Below the pieces are notes generated by a model that saw nothing but the letters and a program-made list of their open reading frames with translations, ran no database searches and was not told the DNA's origin. A DNA stretch of 64,000 bases from Comamonas antarctica (lineage in GTDB: Bacteria; Pseudomonadota; Gammaproteobacteria; Burkholderiales; Burkholderiaceae_C): the NCBI RefSeq assembly GCF_013363755.1, contig NZ_CP054840.1, positions 3,155,501 to 3,219,500 on the forward strand, read 5' to 3'. The translations under genes and the position numbers were made by a program. Below, piece after piece: positions 46,316 to 57,727 of this stretch. Each line of letters starts with the position of its first letter. The stretch's first letter is position 1.

Positions 46316-49300
46316 TCAGGGCGCGGGCTGCACCTTCACCGAGGCGTTCGGCGCCTCGCCGAACATCTCGGGCGCGTAGAGTGCCTCGACGCGCGTGGGC
46401 GGCAGCGCGAACTCGCCGACATTGCTCAGGCGCACACGGTAGCGCAGCTTGTAATTGCCGCGCGGCAGCCATTCGTAGTATCCGCGCCACGACGAGAAAC
46501 TGCGCTCCTCGAAAGTCGGCGTGTCGACGCCCTCTTCGCGCGGCCCGCCCTGCTGCGCAATTTCCGAGTCGCGGCCCAGGCCGCTGCCCAAAATGGTCGC
46601 GCCCGCGGGAATCGGGTCGGTGACCGCGACCCAGGCCATGTCGGCGGTGGAGGTGACATCGAGCGTCACATCGAGCACCTCGCCGCGCTGGTAGCTGCCT
46701 GCGGGCAGCTGCGAGGGCGCGACGCGCGTGACGGTCTTGCGCACCGTATAGCCCGCGCTGAACGGCTTGCTCAGCGGCACGGCGGCCACGGCCTGCAGGC
46801 TGAGCCAGGGCTTGCCCGCGCCTTCGTGCGTGACCGTGAGCGGGCCTGCCGCCCAGGGCAGGAACAGGCTGTTGGCGCCCGCGCTGGCGACCGGCGCGCC
46901 CACGGGCGTGGCGCCCAGCGGCGCCCCAGCCGCCGGCACGCCCGCCATCACCGCGGGCGACGCGGCCATGCCGCGCCATTCCTTGACCACGCTTTGCGTG
47001 CCCAGCTGCGCCACGGTGCGCCCGGCCACCGGCGTGCTTTCGCGTTCGCGCGAGAAGGCCTGCAGCGCGAGCACGCCCCACAGGTTGGCCGTGGTCGTGC
47101 TCCAGGCGCCGCCGCGCTGGCGCGCGATCAGGCCTTGCGCCAGCCGCGGCACGTCGTCCTTCCATTCGGGCAACGTCAGCGCCGTGAGCAGCAGGCGCGC
47201 GGCATTGCTGTCGCCGCCCTGCATCTGCCACCACCAGTGGTCGTCCTTCTCGGTGCTGAACACCACCTGGCTGCCCTGGAACGACAGCCGGCTTTGCAGC
47301 AGCTGCTTGGCTTCCTGCAAACGCGTTTCGCGCTGCGCGGCTTCGGGCAGGCGCTGCAGGATCTGCACCCAGTCGAGCAGCGCATGCGTGGGCCATTGCG
47401 TGGGCGCGATGCGGATGCTGTCGAGCATGCGCGGCACGGCGCGGCCGTGGCGCGACAGCGCCTCGATGGCCGCGAGCTTGCGCACATCGAGCGCCAGCGC
47501 CTGCTCGTTGCGCGGGTTGCTGCCCGCGCGCTCCAGCCGGCCCTCGACAAACGCGATCAGCGCGCTTTCGAGTTGCGCGCGCAGCGCATCGGGCAGCGCC
47601 AGGCGCGGATCATGGCGCGATGCCTCGTGGCTGGCGGCCAGCAGATACGCGGTCAGGGTGTCGCTGCCGTGGTGCGGGGCGCCGGCGCGCGGCGGGAAGT
47701 ACGAGGCCAGGCCGTTCTCGTCGAGATAGCTGGGCATCTTGGCAATGACCTGCTGCCACTGCGGGGCATCGCCCAGGCCCAGCGCGCGGCTGCTGATCTG
47801 CTCCAGGCAGGTATAGGCATAGCGCAGCCACCAGTCGCGCACGCCGGGCAGCCCATCGGCCAGCTTGGGCGCGAGCGCCAGGCGCAGCCCGCCGCGGCCG
47901 GGCAAGGCATCGGCGGGCGGCGCCACCGGCAGCTGCCACTGGCCATCGATCTGCACCAGCGTCGCCTGCTGCACCGTGAGCGGCACGGCCGCCTCGATGC
48001 GCTGGCGCGTGCGAATCGCGTCGCGCGCCGGCGGCGCGCCCGGCGTCACGTCCTGGGCGTCGATCTCCCAGTCCAGGCCCGCGGCGAGGTTCTCCAGCGC
48101 GCTGCTGCCCGCGGCGTTGACCGGTACCGTGACCTCCCACGCGACTTCCTGCGACGCGCCCGCGGCCAGCGCGATGCGCTGCGCCTGCAATGCCAGCGGC
48201 GCGGCGCGCGGCGTCACCTCGACCTGCATCGCGCGCTGCGTGGTGTTGCGCAGCGTGACCTGGGCGCGGAAACGGTCGCCCTCGCGCACCAGCGGCGGCA
48301 GGCCGCTGATGATCTGCAGGTCCTGCGTGCTGCGGATGCGGGTGCGCCCGGTGCCGAACTGCTGCGCTCCGGCATCGGCCACGGCCACGATCTCGAAGCT
48401 GGTCAGCGAATCGTTGAGCGGCACGCTCACGCTGGCCTGGCCCTTGGCATCGAGCACCACGGCCGGCTGCCACAGCAGCACGCTGTCGAACAGCTCGCGC
48501 CGCGGACTGCGCCCGCCGCCGCCGCCCGCGGGCACGGCCTTGCGGCCGTAGTGGCGCCGGCCGATGACTTCCATCTGCGCCGTGGCGGTCTGCACGCCCC
48601 AGGCGCGGCGCGGCAGCATCGCGTCGAGCAGGTTCCAGCTGCCGTTGGGCATGAGTTCGAGCAGCGCCTGGTCGACGGCGGCCAGCGCAACCTCGGCCCC
48701 TGCCGCGGGCTGGCCATTGGGCAGCTTGGCGCTGATCGTGATCTGCGCCTTGCCGCGCACCGGATAGCTTTCCTGGTCGGCGCGCACCTGCACATCGATG
48801 CGGTGGGCCGCGGCATCGACCTTGAGTTCGGCCATTCCCAGTCGGAACGCGGGCCGGCTCAGGTCGACCAGCGCGGTCGGCGCCACGTATTCGCGGCCCT
48901 CATGCCAAAACGCATTCCACCAGGCGCGCGGCGACTGGTAGCCCCAGGTGAAGAAGCTGTACCAGGGCACTTCGCGCAGGCGCCCGCGCAGCGCCAGCAC
49001 GCTCACGTAGACGTTCGGGCCCCAGCTGTCCTCGATCTTCAGCTCCACCGTCGGGTTCTCGCCTTCGAGCTGCAGCACGCGCGTGCTCAGAATGCCTTCG
49101 CGCTCGACGGCCAGCAGCGCCGTCGCATGGCGAAACGGCATGCGCACCTGCAGCCGCGCGGTCTCGCCGGGCGCATAGCTGCGCTGCTCGGGCAGCAGTT
49201 CCATGCGGTCATGGTCCTCGCCGCCAAACCACAGCTCGCCCTGGCCCGTGACCCAGACCGAGGTCGCGGCCTGGGCTTCATGGCCCGCGCTGTCGCTGGC

Positions 49301-52300
49301 CGTGGCCACGAGTTCGATCTCGCCGGCCTGGGCGATCTTCGCGCTGCAACGCAGCCGGCCCTGGGCATCGCTCTTGCCCGAGCAGACCGTGCCCAGGTCC
49401 TTGAGCGAGGTCTGGTTGTCATAGCTGTAGAAGCCCCCGACCAGCCGCTTGCGGCTGCTGGTGGTGATGCGCGCGACGGCCTGCACCTTGAGCGCGGCGC
49501 CCGCCAGCGGCTTGCCCTCGAGCCCCAGCGCCAGCGCCTGGAACTGCATCTCGCGCGCGGTCGAGACCCAGTTCTCGGCCTGGATGCCGGCCACCACGGC
49601 CGCGGGCCACAGCGTCTGCGTGCTGCGCAGCGTCTGCACCTCGCCGCTCGGGTCGGCATAGGTGGCCTCGACCAGCAGTTCGCGCGCCTGGTTGCCGCGC
49701 GGCAAGGCCTTGAGCTCGATCCGGCCCGCGCCCTGGCGGTCCAGCACCAGCGGCAGCGCATCGGCAACCACCTTGGTGTCCTGCGCGGCCGTGGCTTCCT
49801 CGTCATCGCTTTGCGTGCCGTCGGCGGCCGCGCGCGGCGCGCCGAAATTGAAATCCTCATAGCCGGCGAAATCCATGGATTTCGCGCGCACCAGCGCCGA
49901 CACCTTCACCGGCAGGCCATCGGCCGGCCCGCCCGACAGATAGTTGAGCTGCACCTGCACCGGCAGCGTCTCGGCACGCACCAGCGGCTTCTTGTCCACC
50001 GGGCCGACGCGGCCCTCGAACACCGGCAGGCGGAATTCCTCGACGCGGAACGAACCGCTGGACAGCGGCTGGAAGCTCGCCCGCTCCTGCGGGTCGCGCA
50101 GTTCCACCTGGTACTCGCCGAGCTTGGCGCCCGCGGGCACGGCAAACCGGCTTTCGGCGCTCAGGCCGCCACTGCCTGTGCTGCGCCAGGCCAAAGGCTG
50201 GGTGAAGCGCTGGCCGCTGCCGATATGCGTGATGCGCAGCTCGGCGGGCCGCTGCTGCGGCAGTGCCAGGCCGGCGCTGGTCTGCTGGCGCAGGAAGTGC
50301 TTCATGGCCAGCGTCTCGCCGGCGCGCAGCAGCGTGCGGTCGAACACGGTGTGCGCGCGCAGGTCGGCCGTGGCCTCGCGGCTGGTCGGCACATTGAAGC
50401 GCCAGGGCTCGATGCCGCGCTGCCAGTCGCTCCAGGCAAACGCGAGTTCGGGGCCGCCCGCAGTCTGGGCGCGCGCGCTGACGAAATACGCGGCGTTGCG
50501 GTAGCCTTCACCGCGGCAGGCCGGGGGCTCGGGCGACAGGTCGGCAAAGCGCGCCACGCCCTGCGCATCGGTGGTCGCCGAGGCCAGCACCTCGCCATTG
50601 CAGCTCGAGACCTGCACCTTGGCGCCGGGCACGACCTGGCCCTTGTCGAGTGTGGTCACCCAGGCCGCGGAGTTCTCGCGTCCGAGCTTGAAATGCACTG
50701 CCAGGTTGGTCACTAGCGCCGAGCTGCGCACATACATGCTGCGCTGCGCGCCATAGCGCTCATCGAGCAGCGCCGTGCCCAGCAGCGGCGATGCGATCTC
50801 CACCACATGGAAGCCCGGCTCGAGCGGAATGCCCACCACCTCGAACGGCCGCGGGTCGCCCGCCACCGCGGCCGGAAGCAGCATTGCCTTGGCTTGCGGC
50901 TGCCCGGCCAGCAGCGACAGCATGCGCGTCTGCACGTAGTCGCGGTTGTCGCGGTCGATCACCGGCGGCAGCGGCCCGCGCACATCGGCCCGGGCGCGCT
51001 TGCGCGGGATCTGGCCGCGCTCGTAGTCTTCGAGCTTGTGCAGCCAGGCAATGATCTCGGCATCGCTGCGCGGCTCGATCAGGCTGACCTGGCTGCCCGG
51101 CTGCAACTGCTGGCCGGCAAGCGCCGGCTCGACCTTGCGCACCGTCACCGGCAGCAGCGCCGGACCCTTGGGGCCTTCGGCAAAGCGCTCGACGATGCCG
51201 AACGGCGCGGCCGCGAATTTGACCAGCGGCGGCATGTCGGCCGTGGCCACGGTGAGCGGGAAGGCGTCGGCATTGCGCAGCGTGCGCCCCGCCGCGTCCT
51301 TGAAGCCCGCGGGCAGCTGCAGCTGGTAGCTGGTCAGCGCGCTGAGGCCCTCGAAGCGCAGGCTCTCGACCAGCGCCTGCGGGTCGGGGCGCACCGTGGA
51401 ATCATCGCCCTCGTCGATCAGCGGCTTGAGCGTGGCGCCGCCGCCCTGCAGGCGTATGCCCTCGGCCTGCGCACGCGGCACGGGCGCATTGAAGGACAGC
51501 CGGATCGGGCGGATCGGCAGGCAGGCGGCCTGCGCGTTCTCGCGCTCGCAGCGCATCTGCGCGGCAAACGGCTCGCGCACGGTATAGCCGAACTCCTGCG
51601 CGCTGCGCGTGGCAATGCCGCTGGGCGTGGCCACGCCGCTGCCCAGCACCAGCCGCAGCTTGGCGCCGGCCGTGAGCGTGCGGCTGCAGGCCAGCGTGGC
51701 GAATTCCTGGGGCGCGGCGGCTGCCGGCTTTTCCCAATGGCGCATCTTCAGCAGTTCGGTGCGCTCGCTGCCGTCGATCCAGCGCAGCGGAATGCGCTCG
51801 CCCACGCCCTCGAGCGCGCAGTAGGCATTGGCCAGCAGCGTGTCGCGCGCCACCGGGCCGTTGAAGCGCAGCACGAAATACTGCGCTTCATCGATGGACT
51901 CGTAGGTCGACGGCGCGATGGAGATCGCCTGCGGCCCGCCGGTGCTGAACTGGTAGCGCGTGGTGCCCGTGAGCACCTGGCCCGAGGGCGACTTCAGGCC
52001 GGCCTGCAGCTGCGCCGTGCAGCGCACGCCGGGCGGCAGCGCGCGCGCGAAGTCAAACACCCATTCGCGCTCGCTGGTCCAGCGGCCCGTGCCAGCCGCG
52101 GCCTGCGCGTCGCTGCAAGCCAGCTGCAGCGGCGCCGCGGCCTTGGGGTCGCCAAAGCGCACCGCCGCGCTGTCGAACTGCACGCGCACCTGCTGCACCT
52201 TGGCGACTTCGCCCTGCGGGTTGAACTGTCCCACGGCCAGCGCCAGCGCATTGCCGGCCCACAGCGCCAAGGCGGCGCCCGTCCATTGCTTGATTCCCAC
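46316..52300 (-). CDS. Bacterial alpha-2-macroglobulin (YfhM-like)
   Basis: Large periplasmic protease-trapping protein that is thought to protect the envelope after murein damage. The 1994-residue product starts at GTG 52300 with an AGGGG ribosome-binding site and a signal peptide (GIKQWTGAALALWAGNALAL). The ATG 40 codons upstream lies inside a terminator, so it is rejected. It has MG-type beta domains, a bait region and the thioester motif CLEQ (Cys1498-Gln1501). It is longer than E. coli YfhM (about 1650) and shows no lipobox Cys after the signal peptide, so it may be soluble or held otherwise. PbpC is the usual partner. Confidence 0.92.
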   Translation of the reverse strand: MGIKQWTGAALALWAGNALALAVGQFNPQGEVAKVQQVRVQFDSAAVRFGDPKAAAPLQLACSDAQAAAGTGRWTSEREWVFDFARALPPGVRCTAQLQAGLKSPSGQVLTGTTRYQFSTGGPQAISIAPSTYESIDEAQYFVLRFNGPVARDTLLANAYCALEGVGERIPLRWIDGSERTELLKMRHWEKPAAAAPQEFATLACSRTLTAGAKLRLVLGSGVATPSGIATRSAQEFGYTVREPFAAQMRCERENAQAACLPIRPIRLSFNAPVPRAQAEGIRLQGGGATLKPLIDEGDDSTVRPDPQALVESLRFEGLSALTSYQLQLPAGFKDAAGRTLRNADAFPLTVATADMPPLVKFAAAPFGIVERFAEGPKGPALLPVTVRKVEPALAGQQLQPGSQVSLIEPRSDAEIIAWLHKLEDYERGQIPRKRARADVRGPLPPVIDRDNRDYVQTRMLSLLAGQPQAKAMLLPAAVAGDPRPFEVVGIPLEPGFHVVEIASPLLGTALLDERYGAQRSMYVRSSALVTNLAVHFKLGRENSAAWVTTLDKGQVVPGAKVQVSSCNGEVLASATTDAQGVARFADLSPEPPACRGEGYRNAAYFVSARAQTAGGPELAFAWSDWQRGIEPWRFNVPTSREATADLRAHTVFDRTLLRAGETLAMKHFLRQQTSAGLALPQQRPAELRITHIGSGQRFTQPLAWRSTGSGGLSAESRFAVPAGAKLGEYQVELRDPQERASFQPLSSGSFRVEEFRLPVFEGRVGPVDKKPLVRAETLPVQVQLNYLSGGPADGLPVKVSALVRAKSMDFAGYEDFNFGAPRAAADGTQSDDEEATAAQDTKVVADALPLVLDRQGAGRIELKALPRGNQARELLVEATYADPSGEVQTLRSTQTLWPAAVVAGIQAENWVSTAREMQFQALALGLEGKPLAGAALKVQAVARITTSSRKRLVGGFYSYDNQTSLKDLGTVCSGKSDAQGRLRCSAKIAQAGEIELVATASDSAGHEAQAATSVWVTGQGELWFGGEDHDRMELLPEQRSYAPGETARLQVRMPFRHATALLAVEREGILSTRVLQLEGENPTVELKIEDSWGPNVYVSVLALRGRLREVPWYSFFTWGYQSPRAWWNAFWHEGREYVAPTALVDLSRPAFRLGMAELKVDAAAHRIDVQVRADQESYPVRGKAQITISAKLPNGQPAAGAEVALAAVDQALLELMPNGSWNLLDAMLPRRAWGVQTATAQMEVIGRRHYGRKAVPAGGGGGRSPRRELFDSVLLWQPAVVLDAKGQASVSVPLNDSLTSFEIVAVADAGAQQFGTGRTRIRSTQDLQIISGLPPLVREGDRFRAQVTLRNTTQRAMQVEVTPRAAPLALQAQRIALAAGASQEVAWEVTVPVNAAGSSALENLAAGLDWEIDAQDVTPGAPPARDAIRTRQRIEAAVPLTVQQATLVQIDGQWQLPVAPPADALPGRGGLRLALAPKLADGLPGVRDWWLRYAYTCLEQISSRALGLGDAPQWQQVIAKMPSYLDENGLASYFPPRAGAPHHGSDTLTAYLLAASHEASRHDPRLALPDALRAQLESALIAFVEGRLERAGSNPRNEQALALDVRKLAAIEALSRHGRAVPRMLDSIRIAPTQWPTHALLDWVQILQRLPEAAQRETRLQEAKQLLQSRLSFQGSQVVFSTEKDDHWWWQMQGGDSNAARLLLTALTLPEWKDDVPRLAQGLIARQRGGAWSTTTANLWGVLALQAFSRERESTPVAGRTVAQLGTQSVVKEWRGMAASPAVMAGVPAAGAPLGATPVGAPVASAGANSLFLPWAAGPLTVTHEGAGKPWLSLQAVAAVPLSKPFSAGYTVRKTVTRVAPSQLPAGSYQRGEVLDVTLDVTSTADMAWVAVTDPIPAGATILGSGLGRDSEIAQQGGPREEGVDTPTFEERSFSSWRGYYEWLPRGNYKLRYRVRLSNVGEFALPPTRVEALYAPEMFGEAPNASVKVQPAP

Positions 52301-52403
52301 GAATAACCCCTCTCGATCCGGCGTGGCCGGCGATGCCCTGGCACGCTTGGTGGCGGCCTTTTGCGGCGTATCGGGCGATGATGGTGGGGCGGGCGCGCTT
52401 TGC

Positions 52404-52434
52404 CAAAAAAAACCCTGCATGAATGCAGGGTTTT
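52404..52434 (-). terminator. Rho-independent terminator between the Bug gene and the A2M gene
   Basis: The 12-bp stem AAAACCCTGCAT/ATGCAGGGTTTT (52409-52420 and 52423-52434, 2-base apical gap) ends, in the minus-strand direction, with eight T residues. It stops the Bug-family gene's transcript just before the alpha-2-macroglobulin gene. Confidence 0.85.
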
Positions 52435-52437
52435 AGC

Positions 52438-53412
52438 TCACTGCGGCTGGAAGCCGCTCTTGCGGATGATGGCCGTCCAGGCCCGCGTATAGGCCTGCTC
52501 GCGCTGCGCGAGCTGCTGCGGCGCCATGTGGCCCACCGTCAGGCCCAGCGCCACCAGTTGCTCGCGCACGTCCGGCAGCTGCAGCACCTTGGCCGTGGCC
52601 GCCGAGAAGCGCTCGATGAAGGCCGGGGGCGTGCCCCGGGACGCGTAGATGCCGTAATACGGCAGGTCTTCATAGCCCTTGACGCCCTGCTCGGCCAGCG
52701 TCGGCACCTCGGGCATCGAGGCCTGGCGCTTGTCGCCGAGCACCGCGATCACGCGCATCTTGCCCGCGCGCTGGTGCTCGATGAAATCCTGCACCGCGGC
52801 GATACCCGCGGGAATCTGGTTGCCCAGCATGTCGGCCAGCATCGGCGCGCTGCCGCGGTACGGCGCCGCCACCAGGTCGAGTTCGAAACGCTCCGACAGC
52901 TGCTTGACCAGGAATTCGGGTGTCGAGGCCGGTGCCGGAATGCCCACCGCGCTCTTGCCGCCCTGCTGGCGCACCCACTGCACGTACTCGGCAAGGTTCC
53001 TCGCCGGGTTCTGGCTGGAGACCGCCAGCGCGTTCACGAAGGTCGCGATGCCGGCCACCGGCACGAAATCCTGCGCCGGATCGAAGCCTGGCTTCTTCAC
53101 GACCTGCGGCAGGATGGAAATCGTGTGGTCGTGCGTGAGAAACAGCGTGTGGCCGTCGGCGGGCGCGCTCTTGAGCAGCTGCGCCGCGATCTGCCCGCCC
53201 GCGCCGGGCCGGTTGTCAACCAGCACCGTCTGCCCCAGCTCATGGCGCAGCTTCTCGGCCAGCAGCCGCGCAATGACGTCCGAGCCGCCGCCCGGTGGAA
53301 AACCCACCAGTATGCGTATCGGCTGGGGATCGGCCGCATGCACGGCACCCCAGCCCACGGCGGCAGACACGGCGGCGGCATGGGACAGAAGACGGCGGCG
53401 GGACAGGCGCAT
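52438..53412 (-). CDS. Bug family (TctC-like) tripartite tricarboxylate binding protein
   Basis: Periplasmic substrate-binding protein of the family greatly expanded in Bordetella and Comamonadaceae. The 324-residue protein begins MRLSRRRLLSHAAAVSAAVG, a twin-arginine-like signal peptide with cleavage probably after AVHA, then PIRILVGFPPGGGSDVIARL, the family hallmark, and VDNRPGAGGQIAA. ATG 53412 has GGAG five bases upstream and is preferred to GTG 53418. No TctA/TctB membrane genes are near, so it is an orphan; the ligand may be a carboxylate. Confidence 0.88.
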   Translation of the reverse strand: MRLSRRRLLSHAAAVSAAVGWGAVHAADPQPIRILVGFPPGGGSDVIARLLAEKLRHELGQTVLVDNRPGAGGQIAAQLLKSAPADGHTLFLTHDHTISILPQVVKKPGFDPAQDFVPVAGIATFVNALAVSSQNPARNLAEYVQWVRQQGGKSAVGIPAPASTPEFLVKQLSERFELDLVAAPYRGSAPMLADMLGNQIPAGIAAVQDFIEHQRAGKMRVIAVLGDKRQASMPEVPTLAEQGVKGYEDLPYYGIYASRGTPPAFIERFSAATAKVLQLPDVREQLVALGLTVGHMAPQQLAQREQAYTRAWTAIIRKSGFQPQ

Positions 53413-53443
53413 GGGCACTCCAGTGGTTATCGGTGGAAGGCGT

Positions 53444-54901
<1,458 letters not shown>

Positions 54902-54953
54902 GGAGGGGCAATAATCTAAGGGTTCAGGCAGCCGGAACAAGCCGGGTGCCGCA

Positions 54954-56024
54954 ATGCAGGATATGCAAATTTTATCGACCCCGCGCGCGCCCGCCGAAAC
55001 CAGCCCCCCACTAGCCCCCACGGCCGGTGCGGCGCAGCGCTTGCTGGTGTTCGATGCCTGCCATGTCGGCGTGGTGCTGCGCGCCGTGCTGTTCGTGCAG
55101 GCGGTGGTCGCCACCGCCGCGCTTTTCGGGGCCGGATCGGCGCTCGAATGGCTGGTGCGCACGGCCTTGTTCACCAGCGGCACGCTGCCCGGCACGCTGC
55201 TGTGGCTGGTCACGGCCTGCGCGCTCAAGCGCCTGCTGCAGCGCCTGCCGGTGCCGGCCCAGTATGCGGCCGGCATGGCGCTGGGCGCGCTGTGCGGCCT
55301 CTATGCCTGCGCCATGCTGTGGCTGGTCGACACGGCCCCGGTGTCGTCCTGGCTGGCCAGCGCCGCCAGTGGCGCGCTGTTCGCGGCGCTGCTGGTGACC
55401 GCGCTGCAGCTGCGCGCGCGCGGCCGCGCACCGGCGGCAACCACCGCGCGGCTGGCGGAGCTGCAGTCGCGCATCCGCCCGCATTTCCTGTTCAACACGC
55501 TCAACAGCGCCATTGCGCTGGTGCGCGCCGAACCCGCCAAGGCCGAAGCCCTGCTCGAGGACCTCAGCGACCTGTTCCGCGGCGCGCTGGCCGAGCCCCA
55601 TGCCAGCACCACGCTGCACGAAGAGATCGCATTGGCCCAGCGTTATCTGGCGATCGAGCAGGTGCGCTTTGGCGAGCGGCTGCGCACCAACTGGCAACTG
55701 GACCCGGCGGCGGATGCCGCGCGCCTGCCGCCGCTGCTGCTGCAGCCGCTGGTGGAAAACGCGATCCGCCATGGCATCGAGCCCTGCCCCGCAGGCGGCA
55801 CGCTCGCGCTTTGCACCGAAGTGCGCAAAGGCCGCGTGCGCATCACCCTCACCAACAGCCTGCCGCCCCGCACCGCCCCGGTCCAACCCGGCCACGGCAT
55901 GGCGCTGCGCAACGTGCGCGAGCGCCTGTCGCTGCTGCACGACCTGCAGGCCGAGTTCAGCGCCGGCCCGCATCAGGGCGGCTGGCGCGTGCGCATCATC
56001 CTGCCCCTGGAGAAAACGGCTTGA
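54954..56024 (+). CDS. LytS/AlgZ-type sensor histidine kinase
   Basis: Membrane sensor kinase of the His_kinase (LytS/YehU/AlgZ) class. The 356 residues have about four membrane segments (roughly 38-60, 70-90, 103-125 and 132-152), the phospho-acceptor motif [11 protein letters not shown] with His177 and a HATPase domain ([12 protein letters not shown]). It lacks a large extracellular sensor region. It overlaps the downstream response regulator start by four bases and lies divergent to argH; AlgZ/AlgR beside argH is known from Pseudomonas, which supports the pairing. Here the target genes are unknown. Confidence 0.88.
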   Translation: MQDMQILSTPRAPAETSPPLAPTAGAAQRLLVFDACHVGVVLRAVLFVQAVVATAALFGAGSALEWLVRTALFTSGTLPGTLLWLVTACALKRLLQRLPVPAQYAAGMALGALCGLYACAMLWLVDTAPVSSWLASAASGALFAALLVTALQLRARGRAPAATTARLAELQSRIRPHFLFNTLNSAIALVRAEPAKAEALLEDLSDLFRGALAEPHASTTLHEEIALAQRYLAIEQVRFGERLRTNWQLDPAADAARLPPLLLQPLVENAIRHGIEPCPAGGTLALCTEVRKGRVRITLTNSLPPRTAPVQPGHGMALRNVRERLSLLHDLQAEFSAGPHQGGWRVRIILPLEKTA

Positions 56025-56797
56025 ATTCCGCATTGCATATCCTGCTGGTCGATGACGAAGCACTGGCGCGCAGCCGGCTGCGGACGCTGCTCGAAGATGC
56101 CGCGCGCGCCGACCCCGCGCTGCCGCCGCTGGTGCCGCACGAAGCGGCCGATGCGGAGCAGGCCTGGGCACTGCTGCAGGCGCCGGGCTGCGGCATCGAG
56201 CTGGTGCTGCTCGATATCCACATGCCGGGCATGGACGGCTTGGCGCTGGCCGCGCGCCTGCGCGGCATACAGCCGCCGCCGGCGCTGGTTTTCGTCACTG
56301 CCTACAGCCTGCATGCGGTCAATGCGTTCGAGCTCGATGCCATGGACTATCTGACCAAGCCGGTGCGCCTGCCGCGGCTGCAGCAGACCCTGGCCAAGCT
56401 GATGCGCCAGCGCCTGCCGGCCAGCGCGCGCCAGGCCGGCGCGAACGCGCTGCTGATCCAGGACCGCGGCCGCACCGAACGCGTGCCGCTCGACGAAGTG
56501 ATCTATTTCAAGGCCGAGCTCAAGTACCTGACGGTGCGCACCGCCACGCAAAGCTACATCCTCGACAGCACGCTCAATGAACTCGAGGCGCGCCATGGCG
56601 CGCAGTTCCTGCGCATCCACCGCAACGCGCTGGTCGCGCGCCAGGCGCTGCGCGCGCTGGAAAAGCACCACGACCCCGAGGAGGGCGAAGGCTGGGCCGT
56701 GCGCCTGCAAGGCATCGACGAGCCGCTGGCGGTCTCGCGGCGCCAGCTCGCGGGCGTGCGCGCGGCGCTGCGCGAGGCCGCGGATTCTTCAGTGTGA
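56021..56797 (+). CDS. LytTR response regulator (AlgR-like)
   Basis: The 258-residue protein has an N-terminal receiver domain, with acidic pocket Asp11-Asp12, phospho-acceptor Asp65 (LVLLDIHMPGMDG), Thr93 and Lys113. A C-terminal LytTR DNA-binding domain (ERVPLDEVIYFKAELKYLTV and QFLRIHRNALV) follows. No ATG is available at the right place; a TTG at 56021 overlaps the kinase stop by four bases and has GGAG upstream, and a second TTG at 56033 is possible. Its 3' end overlaps the convergent ZIP gene by nine bases. Confidence 0.88.
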   Translation: MNSALHILLVDDEALARSRLRTLLEDAARADPALPPLVPHEAADAEQAWALLQAPGCGIELVLLDIHMPGMDGLALAARLRGIQPPPALVFVTAYSLHAVNAFELDAMDYLTKPVRLPRLQQTLAKLMRQRLPASARQAGANALLIQDRGRTERVPLDEVIYFKAELKYLTVRTATQSYILDSTLNELEARHGAQFLRIHRNALVARQALRALEKHHDPEEGEGWAVRLQGIDEPLAVSRRQLAGVRAALREAADSSV

Positions 56798-57610
56798 GTG
56801 CGCCAGGCCGCTGACCACGGTGACCAGCACCATGCCCGCCACCAGCCAGGCGATCTGCGCAATGGTCTCGCGCGCGGTGAGGCGCTTTTGCAGCTGGGGA
56901 ATCAGGTCGGCCAGCGCGACGTAGACAAAGCTGCTCGACGCCAGCACCAGGAAATACGGCAGCCAGTCATGCAGCTGGCCGACCAGGAAGTAGCCGGCCA
57001 TGCCGCCCAGCGCCGTCACGGCGCCGGCCAGCGAGACCTTGATCAGTGCCACGCGCCGGTTGCCGCTGGCGTTGCGCAGCACCACCAGATCGCCGATGTG
57101 GTGCGGCACCTCGTGCGCCAGCACCGAAGCCGCGGCAATCAGGCCCAGCCGCATGTCGGCGAGGAACGCCGAGGCAATCAGCACGCCGTCGCCAAAGCAA
57201 TGCACGCTGTCGCCCGTGAGCACCGCCCACCCGCCCGTGGATTTGCCATGGCCATGGCCATGGTCATGCCCGTGCGCGTGATCATGGTGGTGGTCCGGGT
57301 GGTTGTCGTGCCCATGGCCATGCTCATGGCCATGGTGCCAGAGCTCGGCCTTGTCGAGCAGGAAGAAGAACACCACGCCGATCAGCAGCGTGAGGAACAG
57401 GTCGTGCGCGCCGGCCTCGCTCTCGAAGGCTTCGGGCAGCAGGTGCATGAAGGCCGTGGCCAGCAGCGCGCCCGCCGCCAGGCTCAGCAGCCGCTGCGGC
57501 ATCATGCCGCCATTCTTCGCCGAAACGCCCACGCGCATGAGCAGCGCCGCCACCCACACGCTGCCAATGCCCGCGGCCAGGGTGGCCAGAATGATTGCTG
57601 CCAGGGTCAT
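56789..57610 (-). CDS. ZIP family metal transporter
   Basis: Imports divalent metals such as zinc. The 273-residue protein has about eight membrane segments and a very His-rich loop of nearly 40 residues (HHGHEHGHGHDNHPDHHHDH and on) between helices III and IV. Metal-site motifs are SVHCFGDGVLIASAF and LAHEVPHHIGDL (helices IV and V). The loop probably binds metal for delivery or sensing. No zur box was recognised. The 3' end overlaps the response-regulator gene from the other strand. Confidence 0.88.
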   Translation of the reverse strand: MTLAAIILATLAAGIGSVWVAALLMRVGVSAKNGGMMPQRLLSLAAGALLATAFMHLLPEAFESEAGAHDLFLTLLIGVVFFFLLDKAELWHHGHEHGHGHDNHPDHHHDHAHGHDHGHGHGKSTGGWAVLTGDSVHCFGDGVLIASAFLADMRLGLIAAASVLAHEVPHHIGDLVVLRNASGNRRVALIKVSLAGAVTALGGMAGYFLVGQLHDWLPYFLVLASSSFVYVALADLIPQLQKRLTARETIAQIAWLVAGMVLVTVVSGLAHSH

Positions 57611-57727
57611 AGCTTGATTTTCTTTTTGGAAGGGCCTTTGCGGCCAAGGCCGGGGATTTTGGCAGAAGCGCGCCGGGCGCGTGGGCCGGGAGGAAAAACC
57701 AGACCCTGATCCTCCCCCCCGCCGGCA

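Noticed and set aside
46826..50716. 1296-codon open frame antisense to the alpha-2-macroglobulin gene
   Set aside because: No recognisable domain; composition is that of reversed high-GC codons, and the opposite strand has a complete A2M with CLEQ.
52301..52420. N-terminal extension of the alpha-2-macroglobulin frame (from ATG 52420)
   Set aside because: It begins within a strong terminator hairpin, and the signal peptide appears only after GTG 52300, which has its own ribosome-binding site.
57611..57727. GGCCTT/AAGGCC hairpin between the ZIP gene and polA as a terminator
   Set aside because: The stem is short and no proper T-run follows on either strand.
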